A DNA stretch of 64,000 nt from Paracoccus sp. MC1862 (GTDB taxonomy: Bacteria > Pseudomonadota > Alphaproteobacteria > Rhodobacterales > Rhodobacteraceae), in the NCBI RefSeq assembly GCF_016617715.1, contig NZ_CP067225.1, forward strand, positions 2,734,001 to 2,798,000, in the 5' to 3' direction. The first letter of the stretch is position 1, and every line of letters starts with the position of its first letter. Positions 42,333-52,229 of this stretch are shown here, piece by piece. Position numbers and translations under genes: made by a program. The notes beneath the pieces were generated by a model. The model was not told where the DNA came from. It did no database searches and worked only from the letters and a program-made list of their open reading frames with translations.

Positions 42333-43325
42333 ATGAAGACGCTGAAACCCTTGTCGGAACAGGTCATGGTCGTCACCGGCGCGTCAAGCGGCATCGGACT
42401 GGCCACCGCGCGGATGGCGGCGGCGCGGGGCGCAAGGGTCGTGCTGGCCGCGCAGTCTGCAGGGGTGCTGGACGACGTGGCGCGCGGGATCGAGGCCGAG
42501 GGCGGGCAGGCGCTGGCGGTGCCGACCGATGTCGCCGACCGGGCGCAGGTCGAGGCGCTGGCGCAGGCGGCCGTGGCGCGGTTCGGGCGGATCGACACAT
42601 GGATCAACGACGCGGGCGTGTCGATCTGGGGGCGGATCGACAGGACGCCCGAGGCCGACATGCGCCAGTTGTTCGAGATCAACTTCTGGGGCGTCGTCCA
42701 TGGCAGCCTTGTCGCCCTGCCGCATCTGAAGGGCAGCAGGGGGGCGCTGATCAACGTGGGCAGCCTGGGGTCGGATTACGCCCTGCCGCTGCAGGGGGTC
42801 TATTCGGCCTCGAAACATGCGGTCAAAGGCTTCACTGACGCCCTGCGGGCCGAGTTGAAGCACGAGGGCGCGGGCGTGACCGTCACGCTGGTCAAGCCCG
42901 CCGGGATCGGCACGCCCCTGGCGCGGCACGCCCGCAACCTAATCGGGCGCGAGGCAAAGGTTCCGCCGCCGATCTACAGCCCGCGCGAGGCTGCCCGCGT
43001 CATCCTGCGGGCCGCGACCCGCCCGATGCGGGACGCCTTCGTGGGCGGCGCGGGTCCGATGATGAGCGCAGGTGCCGCGCTGGCCCCGCGGCTGATGGAC
43101 GCTATCGGCGCGACGGTGCTTTACGGCATCCAGCAGGGCAAGGGACCGCCCCAGCCGGGCGACAACCTGCATGGCGGGCTGGCCGAGGGGCAGGAGCGCG
43201 ACATGGCGGCCTCGGCCATGGCCCGCCCGAGCCTTTATTCCCGCGCGACCAACAGTTCCGCCACGCCGCTGCTGGCAATGGGGGCCGCGCTGGGCGCCAT
43301 GGCGCTGATGGGACGCCGGAGGTAA
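42333..43325 (+). CDS. Short-chain dehydrogenase/reductase with C-terminal membrane anchor
   Basis: A 330-aa classical SDR. Cofactor motif TGASSGIG is at about residues 15-22, NDAG at about 91, catalytic Ser in INVGSLGS (about 143) and Tyr-Lys in YSASK (about 157-161). The Asp/Gln region after the second strand (VVLAAQS) does not settle NAD versus NADP. After the SDR core there is a linker with PPQPGDNLHGG and a C-terminal hydrophobic helix (PLLAMGAALGAMALMGRRR) that may anchor it in the membrane. AAGGAG stands before the ATG. The divergent DUF892/DUF4142 set suggests stress-induced expression. Confidence 0.88.
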   Translation: MKTLKPLSEQVMVVTGASSGIGLATARMAAARGARVVLAAQSAGVLDDVARGIEAEGGQALAVPTDVADRAQVEALAQAAVARFGRIDTWINDAGVSIWGRIDRTPEADMRQLFEINFWGVVHGSLVALPHLKGSRGALINVGSLGSDYALPLQGVYSASKHAVKGFTDALRAELKHEGAGVTVTLVKPAGIGTPLARHARNLIGREAKVPPPIYSPREAARVILRAATRPMRDAFVGGAGPMMSAGAALAPRLMDAIGATVLYGIQQGKGPPQPGDNLHGGLAEGQERDMAASAMARPSLYSRATNSSATPLLAMGAALGAMALMGRRR

Positions 43326-43447
43326 GGGAAAAGGGCGGCAAGGGCGCTGGGCTGGCCCCTGTCCGGCGGGTGTCGCGCTGCAGCCGCACCGGGTCATGCA
43401 GGTCAGAAAAACAGCACACGCCTGCGTGAACCATTGGCCTCGCGCGG

Positions 43448-45493
43448 TTGTTACAGGACGGTGACATCTTCAGCGAAAGGCCGACCCGCTTGCGTGGCTT
43501 CATCATCAACAAGCCGGTCTTCATCGGCTCTGTCGCGATCACCGGCCTTTTCGTGGCGGTCGGCGTGCTTCTGCCCGGACAGGCGGAGGCCATCTTCACG
43601 GGCGTGCAAAGCTGGACGCTGGCCTCCTTCGGCTGGCTCTACCTGCTGTCGGTGGCGATCTTCCTGGGCGCGGTCGTTTTCTTCGCGGCAAGCCGCTATG
43701 GCAACATCCGGCTCGGCCCCGACGAATCCACCCCGGATTTCCCCTACCTGTCCTGGTGCGCGATGCTGTTCGCGGCGGGCATGGGCATCGGGCTGATGTA
43801 TTTCGGCGTGGGCGAGCCGATGACGCATTACGCCGCCCCGCCCGACGCCGCCCCGCTGACGGTCGCGGCCCAGCGGCAGGCGATGAGCATTACCTTCTTC
43901 CATTACGGCCTGCACGCCTGGGCGATCTATGCCGTGGTCGGGCTGTCGCTGGCCTATTTCGGTCATCGCTACAACCTGCCGCTGACGATCCGCTCGGGGC
44001 TTTATCCGCTGCTGAAGGAACGGATCAACGGTCCCATCGGCCATGCGGTGGACATCTTCGCCATCTGCGGGACGCTGTTCGGGGTCGCGACCTCGATGGG
44101 CTTCGGCGTGCTGCAGATCAACGCGGGGCTGGAACATCTTTTCGGCATTCCCAACAACGTCATGGTGCAGCTTGTCCTGATCGCGATCGTCACCACGGCG
44201 GCCACGATCTCGGTCGTGACGGGGGTGGACAAGGGCATCCGCATTCTCAGCGAACTGAACCTGATATTCGCCATCCTGCTGATGGTCTTCGTGCTGGCGG
44301 TGGGACCGACGGGGCTGCTGATGCGCGACCTCGTGCAGAACGTGGGCTTCTACCTCGACACCTTCCTGCTGCGGACCTTCAACATCTACGCCTATGAGCC
44401 GAAGCCCTGGATCGACGCCTGGACGCTGTTCTACTGGTCCTGGTGGATTTCCTGGTCGCCATTCGTAGGGATGTTCATCGCCCGCATCTCGCGCGGGCGG
44501 ACGGTGCGCGAATTCGTGGTGGCGGTGCTGTGCGTGCCCGTGGGCTTCACCTTCCTCTGGATGACGGTTTTCGGCAACACCGCGCTGTTTCTGGATACCA
44601 CGGTCGCGGATGGGGCGCTGTCCGCCGCCGTGGCCGCGGACATGTCGGTGGCGCTGTTCCAGTTCTTCGAGTACCTGCCGATGCCGGCGATCACCTCGAC
44701 CCTCGCGGTGGTGCTGATCGCGGTGTTCTTCGTGACCTCCTGCGATTCCGGCTCGCTGGTGGTGGACACCATCGCGGCCGGGGGGCGCACCGATACCTCT
44801 GCGATGCAGCGGGTGTTCTGGTGCGCGCTGGAAGCCGTGGTTGCAGGTGTTCTGCTGCTGGCAGGGGGCCTGGGCGCGCTGCAGTCGGCGACCATCGCCT
44901 CCGCCCTGCCCTTCACGCTGATCATGCTGGTGCTGATCTGGGGGCTGGCCAAGGGGATGCGGGCGGATGTAGCGCAGCACCAGATGGGCAAGTCCCTGGC
45001 CGCCCGCCGGGCCGAGCCCGCGACCGGGCCATCCTGGGAACGGCGGCTGGCGATGATGCTGGACGCACCGACCCAGGCCGATGCCGAGCATCACATCGCC
45101 CGCACCGTTGTGCCGGCGCTGCGCGAGGTCGCCGCCGAACTGACGCGGCGGGGCCTTGGCGCCAGCGTCACCTCCGGCAACGGCGAGGATGCGGCGGTGC
45201 TGAAGGTTCCCTCGCCCAACAGCCGCGATTTCGTCTACGGAGTAAAGCCCGCCAGCCGCGCGGTCGCCGCCTTCACCATGCCCGATGCCGCCGATCCCGA
45301 ACTGCGCCATGAGGCGCGGACTTTCTTCAGCGACGGCAGCCAGGGCTATGACCTGATGGGCATGACGTCCGACCAGATCATCTCGGACGTGCTGGCGCAG
45401 TTCGAACGCTACCTGCAGCTTGTCCGCCTGCCGGAAACGGCCCTGCTGGTCGGCGCCCCCGAGCATGAGCCGGAGGCGCCGTCGAAGGAATAG
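43448..45493 (+). CDS. BCCT family transporter, BetT-like (choline/betaine uptake)
   Basis: A 681-aa secondary transporter with twelve membrane helices followed by a cytoplasmic C-terminal domain of about 140 residues, the size of BetT, whose tail senses osmotic stress. The family core is clear: [14 protein letters not shown] (about 109-122), [20 protein letters not shown] and the Trp-rich signature [20 protein letters not shown] (about 329-348). The start is a TTG at 43448 with no good ribosome binding site; an ATT seven codons upstream is the only other in-frame option before a stop, so translation initiation looks weak or the start is misjudged. It faces hslV tail-to-tail with one base between stop codons. 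Confidence 0.92.
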   Translation: MLQDGDIFSERPTRLRGFIINKPVFIGSVAITGLFVAVGVLLPGQAEAIFTGVQSWTLASFGWLYLLSVAIFLGAVVFFAASRYGNIRLGPDESTPDFPYLSWCAMLFAAGMGIGLMYFGVGEPMTHYAAPPDAAPLTVAAQRQAMSITFFHYGLHAWAIYAVVGLSLAYFGHRYNLPLTIRSGLYPLLKERINGPIGHAVDIFAICGTLFGVATSMGFGVLQINAGLEHLFGIPNNVMVQLVLIAIVTTAATISVVTGVDKGIRILSELNLIFAILLMVFVLAVGPTGLLMRDLVQNVGFYLDTFLLRTFNIYAYEPKPWIDAWTLFYWSWWISWSPFVGMFIARISRGRTVREFVVAVLCVPVGFTFLWMTVFGNTALFLDTTVADGALSAAVAADMSVALFQFFEYLPMPAITSTLAVVLIAVFFVTSCDSGSLVVDTIAAGGRTDTSAMQRVFWCALEAVVAGVLLLAGGLGALQSATIASALPFTLIMLVLIWGLAKGMRADVAQHQMGKSLAARRAEPATGPSWERRLAMMLDAPTQADAEHHIARTVVPALREVAAELTRRGLGASVTSGNGEDAAVLKVPSPNSRDFVYGVKPASRAVAAFTMPDAADPELRHEARTFFSDGSQGYDLMGMTSDQIISDVLAQFERYLQLVRLPETALLVGAPEHEPEAPSKE

Positions 45494-45494
45494 C

Positions 45495-46022
45495 TCAGGC
45501 GGTGATCCGCTCGATTGTCAGGCTGACGTTGGTGTAAACGCAGATCTCCGCCGCGATCGCCATGGCGCGGCGGGCGACCTCCTCGGCGCCCAGGTCGCTG
45601 TCCATTAGCCCCCGCGCCGCAGCCAGGGCGAAGTTCCCGCCCGAGCCGATGGCGGCGACGTCATGTTCGGGTTCCAGCACGTCGCCCGCGCCGGTCACGA
45701 CATAGACCTGCGCCCCGTCGGTCACGATAAGCATTGCTTCAAGGTTGCGCAGGTACTTGTCGGTGCGCCAGTCCTTGGCCAGTTCCACGCAGGCGCGCTG
45801 CAACTGCCCCGGCGCGGATTCCAGCTTGCGCTCCAGCCGCTCCAGCAGGGTGAAGGCGTCGGCGGTGGAACCCGCGAAGCCCACCACCACGTCGCGGCCG
45901 CCCGGCGACAGGCGGCGGACCTTGCGGGCCGTGCCCTTCATCACCGTCTGCCCGACGCTGACCTGCCCGTCGCCGGCGACGACGACCTCATTGCCGCGGC
46001 GCACCGCCAGGATCGTGGTCAT
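45495..46022 (-). CDS. hslV: ATP-dependent protease peptidase subunit HslV
   Basis: A 175-aa threonine peptidase of the proteasome-like family. After Met removal the catalytic Thr is the first residue ([21 protein letters not shown]), and [30 protein letters not shown] and [17 protein letters not shown] are family blocks. It works with the HslU ATPase, whose gene lies 9.9 kb away at 34311-35609. Both keep full-length, normal motifs, so the complex should form, but balanced expression from one operon has been lost. It diverges from the KpsC-like gene across 87 bp. Confidence 0.97.
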   Translation of the reverse strand: MTTILAVRRGNEVVVAGDGQVSVGQTVMKGTARKVRRLSPGGRDVVVGFAGSTADAFTLLERLERKLESAPGQLQRACVELAKDWRTDKYLRNLEAMLIVTDGAQVYVVTGAGDVLEPEHDVAAIGSGGNFALAAARGLMDSDLGAEEVARRAMAIAAEICVYTNVSLTIERITA

Positions 46023-46109
46023 GCTGTGTCCTCATCATTAGTCCTGCGGGGCCGAGATATGGCCGGGCGCGGGCTTCCGCAACGCGGGGGGCGCGATTAG
46101 ACCTGCGGC

Positions 46110-47006
46110 ATGGCCCCAACCCTTCGCGTTCATCTTCACGGCGGAATGCTGCGCAATGCGCGGGCCGGGACCTTCCCCGCCATGGCGGTGCTGGCCCGCG
46201 CCGTCGAGGCACAGGGCTGGCGCGTGAGCTTCGAGCCTGCCTCGCCCGAGGCCTACCAGACCGCGCCACCGCCGGGCGACTATGCGCTGCTTCACATGAA
46301 GCAGCCGCTGCATCCCCGCACCCTGACGCTGCGGCGGGCCTATCACTATCCCTTCTGGCGGATCGAGCAGGTGGCCGAACGCTGGCGCTTTGCCGTGGCG
46401 CAGGCGCGGTTCGATCCGGCCGAGGTCGATGGCAACGAAGCCGCCGGTTTTGTCCGCCGCCTGCGCCGGCGGGTGCTGCCGGGACCTGAACCCCGGCGCG
46501 GCGACCACATCCTCGTGCCATTGCAGGGTCATATCCGTCGCATGCGTTCGTTCCAGACCATGAGCCCGGTCGAGATGCTGGACGCGGTGTGCCGCACCGG
46601 GCGTCCGGTTATGGCGACCCTGCACCCGTCCGAACGTTACGATGACGCGGACCACGCCGCGCTGGCGGCGCTGGCGCGGCGGCACCCTGACCTCTCCATT
46701 GGCGGCGATACCATGGCGCTGTTGCGCGACTGCGCATTCGTCGCCACCCAGAACAGCGCCGTGGCCCTTGACGGCATGATCCTCGGCAAGCCCGCGGTGC
46801 TTTTCGCGCAGATCGACTTTCACCATGCGGCGCTGAACGTGGCCGAGATGGGGGCCGAGGCGGCACTTGCGGCGGCGGCCGAGGCGCGGCCGGACCTCGA
46901 CCGCTATCTTTACTGGTTTCTCAAGCTGCAGGCGATCGACGCGCAGGACCCCGACGCGGGCGCGCGGATGCTGGCCGCGATGCGCCGCGGCGGCTGGCCG
47001 ATCTGA
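46110..47006 (+). CDS. KpsC/LpsZ-like capsule polysaccharide glycosyltransferase-fold protein
   Basis: A 298-aa protein resembling the GT-B-like domain of capsule polysaccharide proteins (KpsC/LpsZ). The best evidence is the C-terminal region: MATLHPSERYDDADHAAL (about 170-187), RHPDLSIGG, then CAFVATQNSAVALDGMILGK (about 210-229) with PAVLFAQIDFHH, a layout typical of nucleotide-sugar-binding halves. The N-terminal region (RARAGTFPAMAVLARAVEAQ) looks like a second Rossmann half. It is shorter than KpsC and no capsule genes are nearby, so its acceptor is unknown; it may modify lipid A core or an O-chain. The start at 46110 lacks a strong ribosome binding site. Confidence 0.6.
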   Translation: MAPTLRVHLHGGMLRNARAGTFPAMAVLARAVEAQGWRVSFEPASPEAYQTAPPPGDYALLHMKQPLHPRTLTLRRAYHYPFWRIEQVAERWRFAVAQARFDPAEVDGNEAAGFVRRLRRRVLPGPEPRRGDHILVPLQGHIRRMRSFQTMSPVEMLDAVCRTGRPVMATLHPSERYDDADHAALAALARRHPDLSIGGDTMALLRDCAFVATQNSAVALDGMILGKPAVLFAQIDFHHAALNVAEMGAEAALAAAAEARPDLDRYLYWFLKLQAIDAQDPDAGARMLAAMRRGGWPI

Positions 47007-47069
47007 GGGCTTGCGCCGCCCCGGCCCCATCCGCAAAGTCGCCATCGAGTGAAAAGGCGAGGGGCGTGC

Positions 47070-48287
47070 ATGTCGGAACGGGTGGTCATCGTGGGCGCGG
47101 GGCAGGGCGGCCTGCAGGTCGCGGCGAGCCTCAGGCAGGATGGCTTCGCGGGAACGATCACCCTGATCGGGGACGAGCCGGGATTGCCCTACCAGCGCCC
47201 GCCGCTTTCCAAGGCCTACATGAAGGACGGCGAGGACAGCCGGCTGGCCCTGAAGCCCGCGTCCTTCTTCGAGACGGCCGCGGTGGATTATCGTCCGCAG
47301 ACCATCGTCGCCGGCATCGACCGGCAGGCGGGCGAGGTCGTGCTGGACGGCGGCGCGCGGCTGGGCTTCGACCATCTGGTGCTGGCGACCGGCGCCCGCA
47401 ACCTGCGCCCGCCCCTGCCGGGGCTGGACCTGCCCGGCGTCCACGAGTTGCGCGGCCTTGCCGACGCGGCCCGCCTGCGCGACGCCGTGGCCGGGGCAAG
47501 GCGCGCGGCGGTGATCGGCGGCGGATTCATCGGGCTGGAGTTCGCGGCCGTGGCCGCCGCCGCCGGCCTGCAGGTCACGGTGATCGAGGCCGCCGACCGC
47601 CTGATGTCCCGCGCGGTCACGCCCCCGATCTCGCAGCGCTTTCTTGACTTCCACTGGGATGCGGGGGTCGAGGTCCGCCTGTCCTCGCTGGGCCGGGGCA
47701 TCACTGGGACCACGCAGGCCGAGGGCGTCGAGCTTGCCGATGGCAGCACCGTTCCCGCCGATCTTGTCCTTCTCGCCGTCGGCGTCCGCCCGAACAGCGA
47801 GCTTGCCGCCGAGGCCGGCCTGCCCGTCGCCAACGGCATCGTCGTGGACGGTCACCTGCGGACCGGGGACCCCCGCATCTTCGCCGTCGGCGACTGCGCC
47901 AGTTTTCCTCTGAACGGCATCGCCACCCGGCTTGAGTCGGTGCAGGCCGCCGCCGACCATGCCCGCCACGTCGCCCGAACGATCACCGGCGCGGATCAGC
48001 CGCCCTATGACGCGCTGCCGTGGTTCTGGTCTGACCAAGGTCCGCTCAAGCTGCAGATCGCCGGGCTTTCCACCGGCTGGGACGACACCCATGTGCTGAC
48101 CGACGCGAGCGGTGCCGTGGACACCAGCTTCGTGTTCCGCGCGGGCCGGCTGATCGCGGTCGAGACGGTGAACCAGGCCGGCCGCCACATGGCCGCCCGC
48201 AAGCTCCTTGCCGGAGCGCCGCTGATGCGCGATGAGCTTGCGGTCGCGGACTGGGATCTGCGCGCCGTCCTCACCGCCCGGGGGTGA
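47070..48287 (+). CDS. FAD-dependent pyridine nucleotide oxidoreductase (ferredoxin/rubredoxin reductase type)
   Basis: A 405-aa flavoprotein with two dinucleotide-binding folds: VVIVGAGQGGLQVAASLRQ (FAD, residues 5-23) and AAVIGGGFIGLEFAAVAAAA (NAD, about 147-166), plus the second FAD motif IFAVGDCASFP (about 270-280). LPYQRPPLSKAYM (about 41-53) is typical of reductases that serve ferredoxins and rubredoxins in P450 and ring-hydroxylating systems. There is no CxxxxC redox disulfide. GAGGGG precedes ATG 47070. No ferredoxin, P450 or dioxygenase gene is adjacent, so its electron partner is not known. Confidence 0.9.
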   Translation: MSERVVIVGAGQGGLQVAASLRQDGFAGTITLIGDEPGLPYQRPPLSKAYMKDGEDSRLALKPASFFETAAVDYRPQTIVAGIDRQAGEVVLDGGARLGFDHLVLATGARNLRPPLPGLDLPGVHELRGLADAARLRDAVAGARRAAVIGGGFIGLEFAAVAAAAGLQVTVIEAADRLMSRAVTPPISQRFLDFHWDAGVEVRLSSLGRGITGTTQAEGVELADGSTVPADLVLLAVGVRPNSELAAEAGLPVANGIVVDGHLRTGDPRIFAVGDCASFPLNGIATRLESVQAAADHARHVARTITGADQPPYDALPWFWSDQGPLKLQIAGLSTGWDDTHVLTDASGAVDTSFVFRAGRLIAVETVNQAGRHMAARKLLAGAPLMRDELAVADWDLRAVLTARG

Positions 48288-48494
48288 GGCCGCGTTGCGG
48301 AGGGCAAGCGGAAGGCGGCGGACTGTCGCTCGCCTGCCGCGCTGAAATCAGCCCATCGGCCTCATCCGGCGCGGAAACGCTCATGGCGGCTGTGTCCTGA
48401 TCCGCCTCCTCTGCGCGCGCTCGGGAACCACCGAGATATCCGGGCGAAGATGAACGGGGTCGCGTGGGTCCGGTTCGGTCGTCGGGTCGCTCGG

Positions 48495-48824
48495 TCAGTC
48501 CGCAAGCTCCGTCGGCGCGTGGCCCTCAGGCAGTTCCAGTTCGATCACCCACAGGTCGGGATCGGTCGCGCGGCGACGGCGGGCCGCCGCGTCGATCTCG
48601 CGCGGCGAGCCCTCAAGCTGCATCACCCAAGGCCGCGCGTCGGTCATCGGGTCATAGTCCTGCCCCCACAGCTCGGCCCGGCCACCCGGCCGCACCACCG
48701 TCAGGCAGATCGCGCCCGCGGTGTCGTCGCCGCGGTGGATCACGTAAGCCCCACGGCTTTCCAGATCCGCCCGCCGCAGCAGTGCCGCGACCCGCAGCCC
48801 GGCCGTCAGCCGCGGCTGCATCAT
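48495..48824 (-). CDS. DUF1491 family protein
   Basis: A 109-aa protein with the DUF1491 layout: LTAGLRVAALLRRADLESRG (about 6-25), AYVIHRGDDTAGAICLTV, the central ELWGQDYDPMTDARPWV (about 51-67) and the C-terminal DPDLWVIELELPEG (about 88-101). The family is almost confined to alphaproteobacteria, usually sits beside era, and has no known function. Its ATG overlaps the era stop (48821-48824), making it the last gene of the pdxJ-to-era run. Confidence 0.8.
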   Translation of the reverse strand: MMQPRLTAGLRVAALLRRADLESRGAYVIHRGDDTAGAICLTVVRPGGRAELWGQDYDPMTDARPWVMQLEGSPREIDAAARRRRATDPDLWVIELELPEGHAPTELAD

Positions 48825-49765
48825 TTGCCGTCGCGGAAATCGAGCCCCATTTCGGTATAGCGCTCGGCCTCGTCCAGCCAGTTCTCGCGCAGGACCACGC
48901 GCAGGAACAGATGCACGGGGCGGCCCATGAACTCGACCAGTTCTTCGCGGGCGGCGCGGCTGACGGCCTTGATCGTCTCGCCGCCCTTGCCCAGCACGAT
49001 GCCCTTGTGGCCGGCGCGGCTGACGTAAACGATCTGGTCGATGCGGGCGCTGCCGTCCTGCCGCTCCTCCCAGTTCTCGGTTTCCACCGTCAACTGGTAG
49101 GGGATTTCCTCATGCAGTCGCAGGGTCAGCTTTTCCCGCGTGATCTCGGCCGCGATCATCCGCATCGGCAGGTCGGCAATCTGGTCCTCGGGGTATAGCC
49201 ACGGGCCTTCCGGCACCTCGCCAGCAAGCCAGTCCATCAGGTCGCCCGTGCCATGCCCGCGTTCGGCCGAGATCATGAAGGTGCGGACGAAGGGAAAAGC
49301 CTCGTTCATCCGCTGGGACAGGGCCAGCAGTTCCTCGGCCTTCACCCGGTCGATCTTGTTGATCGCCAGCGCCACGGGATGCCCGCCCGCCTTCTCGGCC
49401 AGCGCGTCGAGGATCGCCTGCACACCGTCCGTCAGCCCGCGATGCGCCTCGATCAGCAGCACGACGATGTCGGCGTCTGCCGCCCCCCCCCAGGCCGCCG
49501 CCACCATCGAGCGGTCGAGCCTGCGCCGCGGCCGGAAGATGCCGGGCGTGTCCACGAAGACGATCTGGCTTTGCCCGTGCATGGCGATGCCCCGGATGCG
49601 GGCGCGGGTCGTCTGCACCTTGTGGGTGACGATCGAGACCTTGGCCCCGACCATCCGGTTCAGCAGCGTGGATTTCCCGGCGTTCGGTTCGCCGATCAGG
49701 GCCACGAAGCCGGCGCGGGTCGGGCCTTCGGGCGCCTGCTCGGGTGCGGTCTCGTTCTCGGTCAT
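48821..49765 (-). CDS. era: GTPase Era
   Basis: A 314-aa GTPase needed for 30S maturation. G1 is GEPNAGKST (about residues 25-33), G3 VDTPGI (about 72-77), G4 NKID (about 138-141), and the KH domain has [17 protein letters not shown] (about 253-269), with the 16S 3' end as the known ligand. A 15-residue acidic N-terminal extension is present. It overlaps rnc upstream (ATGA at 49762-49765) and DUF1491 downstream, the classic rnc-era coupling. Confidence 0.97.
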   Translation of the reverse strand: MTENETAPEQAPEGPTRAGFVALIGEPNAGKSTLLNRMVGAKVSIVTHKVQTTRARIRGIAMHGQSQIVFVDTPGIFRPRRRLDRSMVAAAWGGAADADIVVLLIEAHRGLTDGVQAILDALAEKAGGHPVALAINKIDRVKAEELLALSQRMNEAFPFVRTFMISAERGHGTGDLMDWLAGEVPEGPWLYPEDQIADLPMRMIAAEITREKLTLRLHEEIPYQLTVETENWEERQDGSARIDQIVYVSRAGHKGIVLGKGGETIKAVSRAAREELVEFMGRPVHLFLRVVLRENWLDEAERYTEMGLDFRDGK

Positions 49766-50451
49766 GCGTTATCCCCGATCTTGTCCAGCATAACGCTGGC
49801 GGCGGCCTGTTCGATGCTGCGCTTGGTGCCGGTGCCGCTGGCCTCGGCCTGCCGCCCGTCGTCCAGCCGCACGATGATGCGGAAATGCGGCGCGTGGTCG
49901 GGGCCGGAGCGGTCTGCCACCTCGTAGGCGGGCGGACCCATGCCCTTGGCCTGCGCCCATTCCTGCAGCGCCGTCTTGGGATTGAAGGCCGCTTCCTCGG
50001 CCCCCGCGATCCGCGCGCCCCAGAGGCGCAGGATCATCGCCCGCGCCGCCTCGAACCCGGCGTCGATATAGACGGCGGCGATCACCGCCTCCATCGCGTC
50101 GCCCAGCAGCGCGTCCTTGCGCCGACCTCCGGTCATCATCTCGGACCGGCCGAGCTTCAGCACATCCCCCAGCCCGATCTGGCGGGCGATCTCGGCGCAG
50201 GTCTCGCCCCGCACCAGCGCGTTCAGGCGCGGGGCCAACTGGCCCTCGGTCGCGCCCCGGTCGGCCTTCAGCAAGGCTTCGGCGATGGTCAGGCCCAGCA
50301 CCCGGTCGCCCAGGAACTCCAACCGCTGGTTGTCGGGCCGGGTGGCCGAGGAGAGGCTGCCATGCGTCAGCGCCCGGACCAGCAGCGCTGGATCGGCAAA
50401 GTCGTGACCCAGCCGCGCCGAGAAACCGGCAAGCTCGGCCGACAGCTTCAC
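49762..50451 (-). CDS. rnc: Ribonuclease III
   Basis: A 229-aa double-strand-specific endoribonuclease. The catalytic signature is [20 protein letters not shown] (about 43-62), with acidic metal ligands there and in [16 protein letters not shown] (about 114-129). The dsRNA-binding domain spans about 158-225 ([42 protein letters not shown]). It overlaps era by four bases and lies nine bases after lepB. Confidence 0.97.
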   Translation of the reverse strand: MKLSAELAGFSARLGHDFADPALLVRALTHGSLSSATRPDNQRLEFLGDRVLGLTIAEALLKADRGATEGQLAPRLNALVRGETCAEIARQIGLGDVLKLGRSEMMTGGRRKDALLGDAMEAVIAAVYIDAGFEAARAMILRLWGARIAGAEEAAFNPKTALQEWAQAKGMGPPAYEVADRSGPDHAPHFRIIVRLDDGRQAEASGTGTKRSIEQAAASVMLDKIGDNA

Positions 50452-50460
50452 CGCGCCACC

Positions 50461-51255
50461 TCAGTGGACCCCATGAAAGAAGCGGTCGCCCCGCCAGGTC
50501 CAGAAATACAGCAGCGACGAGCCCGCCGAGGAGAACATCACCCGGTCGGCGCGGCCGATCAGGAACTCGGCCGGCACGAAGCCGAGGCCACCGGCAATGG
50601 CCGGCACCCGGCTGTCTTCCGAATTGTCGCGGTTGTCGCCCATGAAGAAATAGGTCCCCGCCGGCACGGTGAAGACCGGCGTGTCGTCCAGCGGCCAGTT
50701 GTCCACGAGGTTCAGCACGTCATGGCTGCGCCCTTCGGGCAGCGTCTCGGTGAAGCGCGGCGTCTCGCAGGGGCCACCCTCGGCCACCGGCTCGTTGGTG
50801 CAGCGGGGCAGGGTGCGGGCAGGGCCTTGGGGCAGCTTCGGTTCGACGAAGATGCCGTTGGGGGTCTGCGGCACGGGCTGGCCGTTCAGGATCACCTGGC
50901 CGTTCCGCATCTGCACCGTGTCGCCGGGCAGGCCGATCACCCGCTTGATGAAATCGACGCCCCGCGTCGGATGGCGGAACACCACCACGTCGCCGCGCTC
51001 GGGGTCGGACCCGAGGATGCGGCCGTCGATGGGACAGAGCGCGAAGGGGCAGGAATAGCGCGAATAGCCATAGGCCATCTTGTTGACGAACAGGAAGTCG
51101 CCGATCAGCAGCGTGTCCTTCATCGAGCCCGAGGGAATCCAGAAGGGCTGGAAGAACAGGGTGCGGAAAATGCCCGCGATGACCAGCGCCCAGAAGACGG
51201 TCTTCACCGTTTCCCAGATTCCGCCTTCCTTCTGCGCCGTCTTCGTGCGGGCCAT
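50461..51255 (-). CDS. lepB: Signal peptidase I
   Basis: A 264-aa inner-membrane Ser/Lys peptidase that removes Sec and Tat signal peptides. One N-terminal membrane helix (VFWALVIAGIFRTLFF) is followed by box B with the nucleophile Ser in IPSGSMKDTLLIGDFL (about 41-56), the catalytic Lys in VDFIKRVIGLPGD (about 99-111) and box E MGDNRDNSEDSR (about 217-228). A Cys-containing insertion (PRCTNEPVAEGGPCETPRF) is common in alphaproteobacterial enzymes. Start 51255 chosen because the helix begins soon after; the open frame extends 19 codons upstream without support. Confidence 0.96.
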   Translation of the reverse strand: MARTKTAQKEGGIWETVKTVFWALVIAGIFRTLFFQPFWIPSGSMKDTLLIGDFLFVNKMAYGYSRYSCPFALCPIDGRILGSDPERGDVVVFRHPTRGVDFIKRVIGLPGDTVQMRNGQVILNGQPVPQTPNGIFVEPKLPQGPARTLPRCTNEPVAEGGPCETPRFTETLPEGRSHDVLNLVDNWPLDDTPVFTVPAGTYFFMGDNRDNSEDSRVPAIAGGLGFVPAEFLIGRADRVMFSSAGSSLLYFWTWRGDRFFHGVH

Positions 51256-51346
51256 GCTGTCTCTCGTCCAATGATCGGGGGGTTCTTGGGCGCGGGGGAC
51301 GGGTGAAGTCAAGCCGAACCACGCCGAACCCGCGCGGGCGTGAACG

Positions 51347-51751
51347 TCAGCCGGGTTCCGGCAGCGCCTCGATCACCACGAAGGCCTGCGCCCAGGGGTG
51401 GTCGTCGGTCAGCGTCACATGGACAATGGCGCGGTGGCCGGGCGGGGTCATGGCCGCCAGCCGGTCCGCCGCCCAGCCGGTCAGGGCCATGGTGGGCTGG
51501 CCAGAACGAAGGTTGTCCACCGCCATGTCCCGCCAGGCGATGCCCATCGCCAGCCCGGTGCCCAGCGCCTTGCTGCAGGCCTCCTTCGCCGCCCAGCGCT
51601 TGGCCAGCGTCGCCGCCTCATGCGGACGGCGAGCGGCGCGGGCGAGTTCGCGTTCGGTGAACACCCGGTTGCGGAAGCGGTCGCCATAGCGGTCCAGAAC
51701 GCCGGCGATGCGGTCGATGTTGCAAAGGTCGGTGCCGATGCCGAGGATCAT
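51347..51751 (-). CDS. acpS: Holo-[acyl-carrier-protein] synthase
   Basis: A 134-aa trimeric enzyme that transfers 4'-phosphopantetheine from CoA onto ACP. The magnesium-binding [12 protein letters not shown] (residues 4-15) and the catalytic [16 protein letters not shown] (about 51-66) are intact. It lies in the pdxJ-acpS-lepB order typical of proteobacteria, 91 bp upstream of lepB. Confidence 0.96.
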   Translation of the reverse strand: MILGIGTDLCNIDRIAGVLDRYGDRFRNRVFTERELARAARRPHEAATLAKRWAAKEACSKALGTGLAMGIAWRDMAVDNLRSGQPTMALTGWAADRLAAMTPPGHRAIVHVTLTDDHPWAQAFVVIEALPEPG

Positions 51752-51782
51752 GGGGTGTCCCGGCAGCTGGACGGCGAAGGTT

Positions 51783-52229
51783 TCACGGCGAAATCCCGGC
51801 TGCGATGGCGCCAGTGTTCTGGTCGATTGTCACGCGCAGCCTCGCCGGCGCTCCCCCGCCCGTATCGGGATCGTAGCGTTCCGCCGGGATTGTCAGCGTC
51901 AGGCCCTTCGCCAGATCATAATCCGCGCTGCGCGCCGCGAAATCGAGATTGTAAAAGCCGCTTCCTTCTTCCAGCGACACCCGGCGGCACTGACGCATCC
52001 CGGTTTCGTCGCGAGGCGGAGAGATCACCATGAGGTGCAGCGCCGCCCCGGCCGGTTCGACATTGTCGAACAGCGCGACGCGGATCGCGCCCTCAGCATA
52101 GGTGGCGGCGTTTTCTCCCCACGGCTCGACGAGGTAGCGGGCGTTCACGGCCCCGTCGCAGGGACCGACATGGGCGGCGAGGCCCGCAGAGGGCAGCACT
52201 GCAAGGGTCAACGCGGCCACTAGCTTCAT
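51783..52229 (-). CDS. Secreted hypothetical protein between pdxJ and acpS
   Basis: A 148-aa protein with a clear Sec signal peptide ([19 protein letters not shown], cleavage about residue 19). The mature part has two cysteines that may pair (GPCDGAV and MRQCRRV) and alternating beta-strand patterns ([32 protein letters not shown]), suggesting a small periplasmic beta-sandwich. I do not recognise a family. Its ATG overlaps the pdxJ stop by four bases, and acpS follows 31 bp on, so it is co-expressed with core biosynthetic genes. Confidence 0.75.
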   Translation of the reverse strand: MKLVAALTLAVLPSAGLAAHVGPCDGAVNARYLVEPWGENAATYAEGAIRVALFDNVEPAGAALHLMVISPPRDETGMRQCRRVSLEEGSGFYNLDFAARSADYDLAKGLTLTIPAERYDPDTGGGAPARLRVTIDQNTGAIAAGISP

